Shown: positions 18,117 through 27,333 of the stretch, one piece after another
Layout of the letters: every line of letters begins with the position of its first letter
How positions within the stretch are numbered: position 1 is the first letter of the stretch
Assembly (NCBI RefSeq): GCF_001667375.1
Contig: NZ_LZIN01000052.1
Span: forward strand, 1-64,000
Length of the DNA: 64,000 nucleotides
Source: Mycolicibacter sinensis
GTDB lineage: Bacteria; Actinomycetota; Actinomycetes; Mycobacteriales; Mycobacteriaceae
Reading direction: 5' to 3'
Notes under the pieces: generated by a model
Database searches by the model: none
What the model saw: only the letters and a program-made list of their open reading frames with translations
Told to the model about the DNA's origin: nothing
Position numbers and translations under genes: made by a program

Positions 18117-18177
18117 CACATTCTCAAAGACATCCCGGTATTCCCGCACGTCAAGTGGTGTGGAAAAGCGATCAGGC

Positions 18178-18206
18178 GGGAACTCTGCACCCGTGTCAGA
18201 CGTTGA
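18178..18206 (+). promoter_or_regulatory. SigE/SigH-type stress promoter of sigB
   Basis: GGGAAC at 18178-18183 and CGTTGA at 18201-18206 are separated by 17 bases. This is the -35/-10 pattern recognised by mycobacterial ECF sigma factors SigE and SigH, and sigB is a known member of both regulons. The -10 lies about 39 bases before the sigB start. Confidence 0.8.
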
Positions 18207-18244
18207 CACGTGTGACAGCTGAAGCCGATCAACGGGAGGCCGTA

Positions 18245-19210
<966 letters not shown>

Positions 19211-19342
19211 CACCGTCCCGCCGGGCCGCCGCAGCAGTGCGACGGCCCGGCGGCCATCGCTGCCGCCGGGCCGCCCTCGGCGTCGCTCGTTCACCGCGGT
19301 CTGGCCTGCCGAAGTAGACTCAGCGGGGACGGAAGGCGCGCA

Positions 19343-20035
19343 ATGAATGAGTTGGTTGATACCACCGAGATGTACCTCAGGACGATCTATGACCTTGAGG
19401 AAGAGGGTGTCACCCCGCTGCGTGCTCGGATCGCCGAGCGGCTGGAACAAAGCGGGCCGACCGTCAGCCAGACGGTGTCCCGCATGGAGCGCGACGGCCT
19501 GCTGAGGGTCGCCGGTGACCGGCACCTGGAACTCACCGAGAAGGGCCGCGCGCTGGCGGTGTCGGTGATGCGCAAGCACCGGCTGGCCGAGCGGCTGCTC
19601 GTCGACATCATCGGGCTGCCCCTGGAAGACGTGCACGCCGAGGCCTGCCGTTGGGAGCACGTGATGAGCGAGGACGTCGAGCGTCGTCTGGTGCAGGTGC
19701 TCGACAACCCCACCACGTCACCGTTCGGCAACCCGATCCCGGGTCTGCTGGATCTCGGTTTCGGCGCGGACTCCGGGTCCTGGGACGCCGACCTGGTCCG
19801 GTTGACCGAGTTGCCGGCGGGCTCGCCGGTGGCGGTGGTGGTGCGCCAGCTCACCGAGCACGTCCAAGGCGACATCGACTTGATCACCCGGCTGAAGGAG
19901 GCCGGTGTGGTGCCGAACGCCCGGGTGACCGTCGAGGCCGACGCAGACGACGGCGTGACCATCGTGATGCCCGGGCACACCGACGTCAGCCTGCCCTACC
20001 AGATGGCGCACGCCGTCAAGGTCCAGAAGGTCTAA
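19343..20035 (+). CDS. ideR: Iron-dependent repressor IdeR (DtxR family)
   Basis: Fe2+-activated dimeric repressor of siderophore synthesis and activator of iron storage. The 230 residues contain an N-terminal winged helix (RIAERLEQSGPTVSQTVSRM), the dimerisation/metal domain with Met10 (DTTEMYL) and the Cys102-Glu105-His106 set (EACRWEHVM), and a C-terminal SH3-like domain (AVVVRQLTEHVQGDIDLITR). It lies directly after sigB as in other mycobacteria. GGAAGG upstream supports the ATG. Confidence 0.96.
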   Translation: MNELVDTTEMYLRTIYDLEEEGVTPLRARIAERLEQSGPTVSQTVSRMERDGLLRVAGDRHLELTEKGRALAVSVMRKHRLAERLLVDIIGLPLEDVHAEACRWEHVMSEDVERRLVQVLDNPTTSPFGNPIPGLLDLGFGADSGSWDADLVRLTELPAGSPVAVVVRQLTEHVQGDIDLITRLKEAGVVPNARVTVEADADDGVTIVMPGHTDVSLPYQMAHAVKVQKV

Positions 20036-20046
20036 ACCGCCGGGTC

Positions 20047-20095
20047 CATGCGGCGGTCCCAGCTTCGCTTCTCCTCCGTCGAACCTCGCTGAACC
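20047..20095. repeat. Dispersed 49-bp repeat, copy A
   Basis: This intergenic segment between the 3' ends of ideR and the DUF4192 gene matches 39690-39738 at 45 of 49 positions in the same orientation. The shared core is CCCAGCTTCGC followed by TCTCCTCCGTCGA. It begins CATGCGGCGG and ends CTCGCTGAACC. It has no ORF of its own. Confidence 0.75.
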
Positions 20096-20102
20096 GGCGG
20101 GC

Positions 20103-21161
20103 TCAGCCTGCCCGCTGACCGCAGCCCCGCCGCTGCGGCAACCGCACCCCGAGTTGTCGGGCAAGCCGATATCCGGTGTCGGCCAGCCCGCGGATGCGGT
20201 CCGGCCGCAATCCCGACTGCAGCGCCGTGTCGAGCAGGCCCGCCATCCGGTGCTCCGGCATGCTCCGCAACGCGGCCTCCAGCGATACCCCGGCCAGCGG
20301 TCCGTCTCCGCGCGCGTAGGCGCCGAACGCCAGCAGCACCAGCGCCTCGGCCCGCCACGGCTCGGGCAGGGCACGGGCCAGCAGCGCCCACAGCATCTCC
20401 GCGTCGCCGGCGTGTTCGCCGACCGCCAACGCACACAGGGTGTCGCGGACCAGCACATCGGTCAGCGAACATCCGAGCCGCGCCAGATCCGCCTCGCTCG
20501 GCTCCCCGCCGGCGGCCAGCGCGATCACGGCCTGCAGCATCGCTTCGACGTCGCGGCGGGCCCGGTCCTGTCCCCCGGCCTTGACCGCGGCCGCCCGGTC
20601 GGCCGCAAGGTCATCGATCACGGCCCCCACCGCGGCACGGCGCGCCGCGTCGTCGGGGGCGATCACCGCCTGTAGGTCCGCTCGGCGCGGATAGAGGCGC
20701 CTGCCCTCCAGCACCGCGGCCGCAGCCAGCGGAGAAGACGCCGGGTCGTCGACCGGCCCGCCGGCGCCGCAGCCATCGGCGCAGTGCCACCGGCCCCCGA
20801 CTGCCACCCGGTCCACCAAGTGCACGGTGAGCAGCTCAATGTCGTGGCGCGACAACTCCAGCGACAGGGCGTCGACCAGCCGGCGATGCTGGTCGTTGCA
20901 GACCGGGCAATGCGCTCCGTCGGCGTCGACGATCACCGCGATCGCCGCCGCCGGAGCTGCGGCCGCGGCGACGTCGGCGAGGTGGCCGACGGTATCGGCC
21001 AGTTCGTCGGAGAGGTCGACCCGCAGCACCGAGCCCAGTTCGCCGCCGTCGATCGCGACCAGGATCAATGATTTCTCCGGCACAAAGCCGAGGATGGCCG
21101 GCAGCGCCGCGATCAGCGCTCCGGGCCGATTCAAGGTGAATTCGGGTTGCTTCGTCGTCAT
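20103..21161 (-). CDS. DUF4192 family protein (Rv2712c-like)
   Basis: A 352-residue soluble protein starting MTTKQPEFTLNRPGALIAAL. The conserved LPAILGFVPEKSLILVAIDG near the N-terminus and the Ala-rich helical body are typical of DUF4192, an actinobacterial family of unknown function. Two Cys pairs, CPVC and CADGCG, suggest a small metal site. It converges on ideR. The next M. tuberculosis gene in the order, sthA, is not present. Confidence 0.82.
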   Translation of the reverse strand: MTTKQPEFTLNRPGALIAALPAILGFVPEKSLILVAIDGGELGSVLRVDLSDELADTVGHLADVAAAAAPAAAIAVIVDADGAHCPVCNDQHRRLVDALSLELSRHDIELLTVHLVDRVAVGGRWHCADGCGAGGPVDDPASSPLAAAAVLEGRRLYPRRADLQAVIAPDDAARRAAVGAVIDDLAADRAAAVKAGGQDRARRDVEAMLQAVIALAAGGEPSEADLARLGCSLTDVLVRDTLCALAVGEHAGDAEMLWALLARALPEPWRAEALVLLAFGAYARGDGPLAGVSLEAALRSMPEHRMAGLLDTALQSGLRPDRIRGLADTGYRLARQLGVRLPQRRGCGQRAG

Positions 21162-21341
21162 GGCAGCAACGTTGACGACGCCCACCGTCATCGGGGGCGC
21201 GACCGCGTGCGGTAGGCGGCCACTTTGTGGATGAACCCGCAACTGTGAGCGCGCGCGTATCGAAGGGGATTTCATCGCTAAGCGAACGGGAACCCATCGG
21301 GGAATGCGGTCGACGCACCCGCGCGTTGTCGGTCGCAAGTG

Positions 21342-21360
21342 CGCATCGTTTTCCGATGCG
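21342..21360. other. Hairpin in the 5' region of the PAC2 gene
   Basis: CGCATCG at 21342-21348 pairs with CGATGCG at 21354-21360 around a TTTTC loop. It lies about 60 bases before the PAC2 start in a 261-base intergenic region with no gene. It may be a leader structure or an operator. Confidence 0.4.
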
Positions 21361-21422
21361 GCCCGAAGTGGGGGAAACTAGGCGGTGCAATCCGCACCGA
21401 GATCGATGAGGAGGCAGAGGCA

Positions 21423-22397
21423 ATGGCCGATCAACCGGACACCGGTCCCACCCCGGACCGGCATTATCAGGCCGAGCAAGGCGGCATGTACGAGCTGGAG
21501 GTCCCGGCGCCTCAGCTGACGTCGCCGGACGGCGCGGGTCCGGTCCTGATCCACGCGTTGGAGGGCTTCTCCGACGCAGGCCACGCGATCCGGCTGGCCG
21601 CCGGCCACCTCAAGACCAGCCTCGACAGTGAGCTGGTCGCGTCGTTCGCGATCGACGACCTCCTCGACTACCGGTCTCGCCGGCCGGTGATGACCTTCAA
21701 GACCGACCACTTCACCCATTACGCCGAACCCGAGCTCAGCCTCTACGCGCTACGCGACACGGCGGGGACGCCGTTTCTGCTGTTGGCGGGCATGGAGCCG
21801 GACCTCAAGTGGGAGCGGTTCATCACCGCGGTACGGCTGCTGGCCGAGCGGCTCGGGGTCCGGCGGACCATCGGGCTGGGCACCATCCCGATGGCGGTCC
21901 CGCACACCCGGCCGGTGACACTGACCGCGCACTCCAACAACCGGGAGCTGATCACCGATTTCACCCCGTGGATCGCCGAGGTCCAGGTCCCGGGCAGCGC
22001 CTCCAACCTGCTGGAGTATCGAATGGCCCAGCACGGCCACGAGGTGGTCGGGTTCACCGTGCACGTGCCGCATTACGTGTCGCAGACCGACTACCCGGAG
22101 GCGGCCGAGGCTCTGCTGCGGCAGGCCGCCCAGTCCGGTTCACTGCAGTTGCCGCTGGGCGAACTCGGTGTGGCCGCGGCCGAGATCCGAGCCAAGATCG
22201 ACGAGCAGGTGGAGGCGAGCGCCGAGGTGGCCCAGGTGGTGGCGGCACTGGAACGCCAGTACGACGCGTTCATCGCTGCCCAGGAGAACCGTTCGCTGCT
22301 GGCGCGCGACGAGGATCTGCCGAGCGCCGACGAACTGGGTGCCGAATTCGAACGCTTCCTGGCCCAGGAAGCCAAGAAGGACCGCGGCGACGACTGA
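21423..22397 (+). CDS. PAC2-family protein, proteasome assembly chaperone-like (Rv2714-like)
   Basis: A 324-residue protein of the PAC2 fold, related to archaeal and eukaryotic proteasome-assembly chaperones. Visible features are GPVLIHALEGFSDAGHAIRL, LLAGMEPDLKWERFITAVRL, HTRPVTLTAHSNN and VGFTVHVPHYVSQTDYPEAA. The C-terminal ~70 residues look coiled-coil (RAKIDEQVEASAEVAQVVAA). The ATG at 21423 has GAGGCAGAGG upstream and gives exactly the length of Rv2714. Direct evidence of a proteasome role in mycobacteria is not visible here. Confidence 0.87.
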   Translation: MADQPDTGPTPDRHYQAEQGGMYELEVPAPQLTSPDGAGPVLIHALEGFSDAGHAIRLAAGHLKTSLDSELVASFAIDDLLDYRSRRPVMTFKTDHFTHYAEPELSLYALRDTAGTPFLLLAGMEPDLKWERFITAVRLLAERLGVRRTIGLGTIPMAVPHTRPVTLTAHSNNRELITDFTPWIAEVQVPGSASNLLEYRMAQHGHEVVGFTVHVPHYVSQTDYPEAAEALLRQAAQSGSLQLPLGELGVAAAEIRAKIDEQVEASAEVAQVVAALERQYDAFIAAQENRSLLARDEDLPSADELGAEFERFLAQEAKKDRGDD

Positions 22398-22403
22398 CCG
22401 GGC

Positions 22404-22889
22404 CTACCCGGTTCGGCGCAGGCTGGCGGTCAGGTGGTTCTGCGCCGGCTGACCCACCGCGCCCATATCCAGCGTGTAGGACAACTCATCGCCGGCCAGG
22501 CAGTAGTGGCGGCGCAGCGCTGTCACCTTCTTGGCGGTGGGTGCCAGGCCGATCGTCGGCGCCGTCATCTCGAGATCGATGCCGTCGGCGGTCACCTGGT
22601 AGCCGCCCACCTCGATCTCGGTGATCCCGCTCGGATGGGCCAGCACCCACTCGATCCGGCCCGGTTCCGGGACGCGTAGGTATCCGGTCTCGGCGTGCAG
22701 CGGCAGGCCGTCGGCGGCCGACTTGGTCTTCTGGCCGTAGATCAGAAACGGTTTGCCGACGTGCGCGAAGCTCACCTCTTCGAGGTAGTCGAACGACGTG
22801 ATCGTGGGATATACCCCCGAGCCCCGGCCGGACCAGGTGCCCAACAGCGGGGCCAACTCCACCAGATTCGGGTGCAGATCGGGTGCCAT
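22404..22889 (-). CDS. Nitrobindin-family heme/fatty-acid beta-barrel protein (Rv2717c-like)
   Basis: A 161-residue ten-stranded beta-barrel of the THAP4/nitrobindin (DUF1794) family. It carries the defining LGTWSGRGSGVYPTITSFDY near residue 17, and a late ALRRHYCLAGDELSYTLDM where a His could serve as the proximal heme ligand. Relatives bind ferric heme and convert peroxynitrite to nitrate. The gene sits just downstream of nrdR on the same strand and may be co-transcribed with it. Confidence 0.88.
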   Translation of the reverse strand: MAPDLHPNLVELAPLLGTWSGRGSGVYPTITSFDYLEEVSFAHVGKPFLIYGQKTKSAADGLPLHAETGYLRVPEPGRIEWVLAHPSGITEIEVGGYQVTADGIDLEMTAPTIGLAPTAKKVTALRRHYCLAGDELSYTLDMGAVGQPAQNHLTASLRRTG

Positions 22890-22914
22890 GGAGCCAGCGT
22901 AGTGCGCGGCGAGC

Positions 22915-23379
22915 TCAACCGGTGCTGGGTACCTGGCGGTGCTCGCGCAGTGCCTCGATCTCCCGCTCGAAGTCGGCCGCCGATGAGAACGAGCGATACA
23001 CCGAGGCGAATCGCAGGTAGGCGACTTCGTCGAGTTCGCGCAGGGGGCCCAGAATCGCCAAACCCACCTCGTGGCTGGGGATCTCGGGTGAGCCGGCCGC
23101 CCGTACCACGTCTTCGACCTGTTGGGCCAGCAGGTTGAGCGCGTCATCGTCGACGTCCCTGCCCTGACATGCCCGACGCACCCCGCTGATGACCTTCTCC
23201 CGGCTGAACGGCTCGGTGACGCCGCTGCGTTTCACCACGGCCAACACCGCCGTCTCCACCGTAGAGAAGCGACGACCGCATTCCGGGCAGGACCGACGGC
23301 GGCGAATGGTCTGGCCTTCGTCGGTTTCGCGGGAATCCACCACCCGGGAGTCTGGATGGCGACAAAACGGGCAATGCAT
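22915..23379 (-). CDS. nrdR: Ribonucleotide reductase repressor NrdR
   Basis: Zinc-finger/ATP-cone repressor of ribonucleotide reductase genes, sensing ATP/dATP. It has 154 residues, with the zinc ribbon from MHCPFC and CPEC (Cys3, Cys6, Cys31, Cys34), then [20 protein letters not shown] at the start of the ATP-cone. The length and the end ([20 protein letters not shown]) match the family. It is encoded between chiZ and the nitrobindin gene, as in M. tuberculosis. Confidence 0.96.
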   Translation of the reverse strand: MHCPFCRHPDSRVVDSRETDEGQTIRRRRSCPECGRRFSTVETAVLAVVKRSGVTEPFSREKVISGVRRACQGRDVDDDALNLLAQQVEDVVRAAGSPEIPSHEVGLAILGPLRELDEVAYLRFASVYRSFSSAADFEREIEALREHRQVPSTG

Positions 23380-23523
23380 GGCCGCTCCTTCGCCGTGCCG
23401 AGAGCCGGACACCTGCACGAGCTGAGGCGGCCCGGACCACTGGGACACCAGTGAGCGTACCTGCGCGGGTGCCGGGCGGCGCGCCGCAGTGGGCGCGGGC
23501 CGCGGCCGGCCGGACATCGACGT

Positions 23524-24027
23524 TCAGCCGATCGGCGCGATCAGCGGCTGGCCGGCGTCCAGGGCCGCCGATTCCAGATTGTTGAGCTCGCGGATCCGAT
23601 CGACAACCTGCGCGGTCGGCGCGTCGGGTGCGACCCGGGCCGCCAAGCGCTGCAGGCTCTCGCCGCTTTGAACCCGGACCACGCCCAACTGCTCGGGCAC
23701 TGCGGGCGCGCCACCGCCGGCCATCGACGCACCGAATTGGGCGACCAGCCCGAGCCACACCGTGATGCCTGCGGCGATCAAAGCCAGCACCACGGTGGTC
23801 GCCGGAGTGATGGGCTTGACCGGTTGCGGCCGGTGCGCGGTGCGCGACATCAGCACGCCGCTGCCCCGGTGCTCAAGCGGCGCGCCGCCCGGACGGGTCC
23901 GCGCCAGCCGCGGCGGCCGAGTCTGCACCGCGCACGCGCGCCGCGCGGCACCGGGACCGCGACGGGTCCCGAACCGGTCGGGCCCGACCTGGTCGAACGT
24001 CGGAGCGCTCGTGTCGATCAGCATCAT
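23524..24027 (-). CDS. chiZ: LysM peptidoglycan-associated cell-division inhibitor ChiZ (Rv2719c-like)
   Basis: A 167-residue single-pass membrane protein. It has a basic cytosolic N-terminus, one helix ([20 protein letters not shown], residues ~74-93), and an extracytoplasmic LysM domain at the C-terminus ([16 protein letters not shown] to INDLE-like [20 protein letters not shown]). In M. tuberculosis ChiZ is induced by DNA damage and blocks septation. It is divergent from lexA, with a candidate LexA site in its promoter region. Start taken at the first of two adjacent ATGs. Confidence 0.9.
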   Translation of the reverse strand: MMLIDTSAPTFDQVGPDRFGTRRGPGAARRACAVQTRPPRLARTRPGGAPLEHRGSGVLMSRTAHRPQPVKPITPATTVVLALIAAGITVWLGLVAQFGASMAGGGAPAVPEQLGVVRVQSGESLQRLAARVAPDAPTAQVVDRIRELNNLESAALDAGQPLIAPIG

Positions 24028-24105
24028 GTGCGGTTCTCCCTCACTCGGCGTCGGCGACCCTATTCGCTCGACTGTTCGAATCATAATCGATTGTATGTTC
24101 GATAT

Positions 24106-24121
24106 CCGAACATGTGATCGA
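24106..24121. promoter_or_regulatory. Candidate LexA (SOS) box for chiZ
   Basis: CCGAAC-ATGT-GATCGA resembles the mycobacterial SOS box TCGAAC-N4-GTTCGA, with three mismatches. A second, overlapping palindrome ATGTTCG-ATATC-CGAACAT (24095-24113) covers the same place. The position, about 80 bases before chiZ, fits control of this SOS gene. Confidence 0.55.
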
Positions 24122-24192
24122 TTCGTTGTCGAATACATTAGCGACCACCACCGACATCCTCGGGCCGGCTTCGAACGCCCGCACGACACACC

Positions 24193-24208
24193 TCGAACAC
24201 ATGTTTGA
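24193..24208. promoter_or_regulatory. LexA (SOS) box of lexA
   Basis: TCGAAC-ACAT-GTTTGA is identical to the SOS box remembered for M. tuberculosis lexA. It overlaps a likely -35 (TTTGAT, 24204-24209), which is 18 bases from a -10 TACATT (24228-24233), seven bases before the ATG. LexA bound here would block its own leaderless promoter. Confidence 0.9.
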
Positions 24209-24240
24209 TTAATCGCGATCAGAGGACTACATTCGCCGCT

Positions 24241-24942
24241 ATGAGCGACAGCAGCAAGACCACCGGCCCGGGACTGGCATCTGTGCCCGATTCACCGCTG
24301 ACCGCCCGGCAGCGCACCATCCTCGACGTCATCCGCGCCTCGGTGAACGAACGGGGCTACCCGCCGAGCATCCGGGAGATCGGCGACGCTGTCGGACTGA
24401 CCTCGACGTCCTCGGTCGCCCACCAGCTGCGCACGCTGGAACGCAAGGGTTACCTGCGTCGCGACCCCAACCGGCCCCGCGCCGTCGACGTCCGCGGCCC
24501 GGACGAAACGAACCTGGCCTCCGGCTCGGCTCCACGGACGGAGTTGGCCGGATCCGATGCGCTGCCCGAACCCACCTTCGTTCCGGTGCTGGGCCGGATC
24601 GCGGCCGGCGGGCCGATCCTGGCCGAGGAAGCGGTCGAGGACGTCTTCCCGCTCCCCCGCGAACTGGTGGGCGAAGGCGAGCTGTTCCTGCTCAAGGTGG
24701 TCGGTGAGTCGATGGTGGACGCCGCGATCTGCGACGGCGACTGGGTGGTGGTGCGCCAGCAGAACGTCGCCGACAACGGCGACATCGTGGCCGCGATGAT
24801 CGATGGCGAGGCCACCGTCAAGACCTTCAAACGGGCCGGCGGTCAGGTCTGGCTGATGCCGCACAACCCGGTTTTCGACCCCATTCCGGGCAACGACGCG
24901 GTGGTGCTGGGCAAGGTCGTGACCGTCATCCGCAAGATCTGA
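24241..24942 (+). CDS. lexA: SOS response repressor LexA
   Basis: Represses DNA-damage genes and self-cleaves when RecA filaments form. The 233-residue protein has an N-terminal winged helix ([40 protein letters not shown]), the Ala-Gly cleavage site in GRIAAGGPI, and a C-terminal S24 peptidase domain with Ser157 (VVGESMVD) and Lys194 (ATVKTFKR). The ATG at 24241 follows a TACATT -10 by seven bases, so a leaderless start is likely; an upstream in-frame start at 24205 would fall inside the SOS box. Confidence 0.96.
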   Translation: MSDSSKTTGPGLASVPDSPLTARQRTILDVIRASVNERGYPPSIREIGDAVGLTSTSSVAHQLRTLERKGYLRRDPNRPRAVDVRGPDETNLASGSAPRTELAGSDALPEPTFVPVLGRIAAGGPILAEEAVEDVFPLPRELVGEGELFLLKVVGESMVDAAICDGDWVVVRQQNVADNGDIVAAMIDGEATVKTFKRAGGQVWLMPHNPVFDPIPGNDAVVLGKVVTVIRKI

Positions 24943-24957
24943 CCGGCGATTCGGCGG

Positions 24958-25563
24958 CTACCGGCTACCACCGAGGCCGACCAGGGAGAAGAACTCCTGG
25001 CGGGAGCGCGCGTCGGTTCGCAGCGTGCCCAGCAGGGTCGAGGTCACGGTGGTCGACCCGGTGGCGTGTACGCCGCGCAACGTCATGCAGGTGTGCTCGG
25101 CGCGGATTACCACCCCGACGGCGCGCGGGCGCAGGTGCTCGGTGAGCCAGTCGGCCACCTGCTTGGTGAGGCGTTCCTGCACCTGCGGCCGGCAGGCGAA
25201 GTAGTCCACGACCCGGGCCAGCTTGGACAGGCCGAGGATGCGATCGCCGGGCAAATAAGCGACACAGGCGGTTCCGGTGAACGGCAGCAGATGATGCTCG
25301 CAGACCGAACGGAACGGGATGTCGCGCACCAGCACCAATTCGTCGTATCCCTCGTCGTTGGGAAAAGTGGTGGCCTCGAACGGCTTCGGGGTGAACATCT
25401 CGGCGTAGGCCCGCGCCATCCGGCGCGGCGTGCCCGCAAGCGCCTCATCGTCGGTGGAGACGCCCAGGGCGTGTAGAAACGCCGCGGCGGCCTGCTCGGC
25501 GGCGTCCAGGTCCGGGACCGGCCCATCGACCACCCGCAGGTCGGCGTAGACGGCTACCGACAT
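24958..25563 (-). CDS. folE: GTP cyclohydrolase I (additional FolE copy)
   Basis: Converts GTP to 7,8-dihydroneopterin triphosphate, the entry to folate or other pteridines. The 201 residues keep the zinc ligands in SVCEHHLLPFTG and AEHTCMTLRGV and the substrate motifs DRILGLSKLARVVDYFACRP and QERLTKQVADWL. In mycobacteria the folate-operon folE lies elsewhere, near ftsH, so this is probably a second, divergent copy. GGGGGAGA six bases before the ATG at 25563 sets the start. It is divergent from a Cys-rich regulator whose operator-like palindrome overlaps a TTGACA facing this gene. Confidence 0.9.
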   Translation of the reverse strand: MSVAVYADLRVVDGPVPDLDAAEQAAAAFLHALGVSTDDEALAGTPRRMARAYAEMFTPKPFEATTFPNDEGYDELVLVRDIPFRSVCEHHLLPFTGTACVAYLPGDRILGLSKLARVVDYFACRPQVQERLTKQVADWLTEHLRPRAVGVVIRAEHTCMTLRGVHATGSTTVTSTLLGTLRTDARSRQEFFSLVGLGGSR

Positions 25564-25624
25564 CTCAATCTCCCCCATCCCACGTGTCAGCGATCCGTTC
25601 AGATTGACCGCACTCGGCCCTATT

Positions 25625-25647
25625 TGTCAACATTTTTTGGTGTTACA
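25625..25647. promoter_or_regulatory. Candidate operator between folE and the Cys-rich regulator
   Basis: TGTCAACA (25625-25632) and TGTTACA (25641-25647) form an imperfect inverted repeat with an 8-base spacer. The left arm read on the reverse strand includes TTGACA, a consensus -35 for folE. The right arm overlaps TACATT (25644-25649), a -10 six bases before the regulator ATG. A protein bound here could control both directions. Confidence 0.5.
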
Positions 25648-25655
25648 TTGGGTTG

Positions 25656-26336
25656 ATGAGCACCCCACCCTGCGGCGGTCTGGATCCGTTAGCCGGATTG
25701 AGCGCTCTGGACGATCCGGTGCGGCAGCGGCTCTATCAGTACATCGCGTCCCGCGACGAGCCGGTGGCCCGCGAGGACGCCGCGAGCGCCGTCGGTATCA
25801 GCCGCACCCTGGCGGCCTACCACCTGGACAAACTGGCCGAGGCGGGGATTCTCTCGGTGAGCTACGCCCGGCCTGCCGGCCGCTCCGGGCCCGGTGCCGG
25901 GCGCCCCGCCAAGCGTTACTCGCGCACCCGAGCCGAGCTTTCGGTCAGCGTGCCGCCGCGCAACTACGCTTTGCTGGCCGATCTGTTAGTCGCCGCCATG
26001 GTCGCCGATGATGCCGGCACCGTGCGCTCGGCGATCGCGGCGGCGGCCCGCCGGGCCGGGCGGACCGGGGCAGCCGAACACGACGTCTTCGACGCGCTCT
26101 GCGAGTACGGCTATGAGCCTGCGGTCACCGGCGATGGCGATATCGAGCTGCGCAACTGCCCGTTCGAACGCCTGGCGCGCCAGTACACCGAAGAGGTGTG
26201 CGGGCTCAATCTGCAGCTGATCCGGGGCATGCTGGAGGGCGCCGGCGAACCGCCGCAGCGCGCGGCGCTGACTCCATGCGAGCGGCGGTGCTGCGTTACG
26301 GTCCGTGCCCTCGAACAGGTCGGGCCGCACCGATGA
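25656..26336 (+). CDS. Winged-helix regulator with C-terminal Cys cluster (SufR-like)
   Basis: A 226-residue regulator. Residues ~15-75 are an ArsR/DeoR-type winged helix (DDPVRQRLYQYIASRDEPVA, SAVGISRTLAAYHLDKLAEA), and the stretch around residue 80 (RPAGRSGPGAGRPAKRYSRT) is a basic wing. The C-terminal domain has RNCPFERLARQY, EEVCGLN and TPCERRCCVTV. Similarly placed cysteines hold an Fe-S cluster in SufR-type repressors, so redox or iron-sulfur sensing is a reasonable inference. The gene overlaps the next by four bases (ATGA) and is divergent from folE. Target genes other than its neighbours are unknown. Confidence 0.75.
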   Translation: MSTPPCGGLDPLAGLSALDDPVRQRLYQYIASRDEPVAREDAASAVGISRTLAAYHLDKLAEAGILSVSYARPAGRSGPGAGRPAKRYSRTRAELSVSVPPRNYALLADLLVAAMVADDAGTVRSAIAAAARRAGRTGAAEHDVFDALCEYGYEPAVTGDGDIELRNCPFERLARQYTEEVCGLNLQLIRGMLEGAGEPPQRAALTPCERRCCVTVRALEQVGPHR

Positions 26337-27316
26337 GCCTGCTGGAGTCGCTGGGGTTGAGCGCCCCGATCATGCAGGCCGGGATGGGCGGCGGCGTGGC
26401 CGGTGCGGAGTTGGCCGGTGCGGTATCGGCGGCCGGCGGCCTGGGCACCGTCGGGCTGAGCGATCCGCGCCGCTTCGCCGCGGAGCTGCGTCGCGCCGTG
26501 ACGCTGGCCGGTGGGCGCCCGGTGGCGGCCAATCTGTTGGTGCCGTTCGCCCGCCGTGCCCACATCGATGCCTGCATCACGGCCGGCGCCGCCCTGGTGG
26601 TGTTTCACGACGGCGCTCCGGCACGCGCGATCGCGGCACTGCGGGCGGCGCGAATCCCGGTGTTGTGCACCGCCGGTGACGCCGCGCAAGCCCGCCGGGC
26701 GCTGGCCGCCGGCGCTGACGGACTGGTGGCCCAGGGCGTCGAGGCCGGCGGCCACCTGGTGGCCGACCGGCCGCTGGCGGTGACCTTGCCCGAGGTGCTT
26801 GAGGCCGCGGGCGGAGCCCCGGTGCTGGCCGCCGGCGGGGTCGCCGACGCCGACGACGTCCGGGCACTGCTGGCCGCCGGGGCCGCCGGGGCGATTGCCG
26901 GGACCCGCTTTCTGCTCACCGAGGAGTCGCGTGCACATCCGGCCTACAAGCACAAGGTGCTCAGCGCCCGGCGAACCATCCGCACGATGTTGTTCGGCAT
27001 GGGCTGGCCGCTGGCGCACCGGGTCATCCCGAATGCGGCCACCGAACGCTGGTGTGCGCGCGACGAACTCGGGCCACCGGCGGTGCGGGCATTCAATCGG
27101 GCCGGTGCGCGGCTGAGCCGGCTGATGCCGGTGAGCGCCCAGGGCGCGATCCTTGCCCTCCAGCGGCCCACGGTGCCGCTGTATACCCCCGCGCTGCCGC
27201 TGGCCGGGATGGACGCGGCCGTCGTCGACCGATCGGCGCTCTACGCCGGCGAGACGATTCACCGCATCCACGACATCGTTCCGGCCGCCGAAGCGCTGGC
27301 ACAGTTGACGCCGTGA
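26333..27316 (+). CDS. Nitronate monooxygenase-family FMN oxidoreductase
   Basis: A 327-residue TIM-barrel flavoprotein of the NPD/NMO family. Features are the N-terminal LSAPIMQAGMGGGVAGAELA, the FMN/active-site segment GLVAQGVEAGGHLVADRPLA with the conserved His, and the phosphate loop VLAAGGVADADDVRALLAAG followed by AAGAIAGTRFLLTEES. Members oxidise propionate-3-nitronate or related nitronates, while others have undefined substrates. Starts at ATG 26333, overlapping the regulator stop, so the two are probably translated together. Confidence 0.85.
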   Translation: MSLLESLGLSAPIMQAGMGGGVAGAELAGAVSAAGGLGTVGLSDPRRFAAELRRAVTLAGGRPVAANLLVPFARRAHIDACITAGAALVVFHDGAPARAIAALRAARIPVLCTAGDAAQARRALAAGADGLVAQGVEAGGHLVADRPLAVTLPEVLEAAGGAPVLAAGGVADADDVRALLAAGAAGAIAGTRFLLTEESRAHPAYKHKVLSARRTIRTMLFGMGWPLAHRVIPNAATERWCARDELGPPAVRAFNRAGARLSRLMPVSAQGAILALQRPTVPLYTPALPLAGMDAAVVDRSALYAGETIHRIHDIVPAAEALAQLTP

Positions 27317-27333
27317 TACCAAGGGAGGCCAGC

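Noticed and set aside
21288-21312. GGGAAC at 21288-21293 as a SigE/SigH-type promoter for the PAC2 gene
   Set aside because: No CGTT-type -10 lies 16-17 bases downstream.
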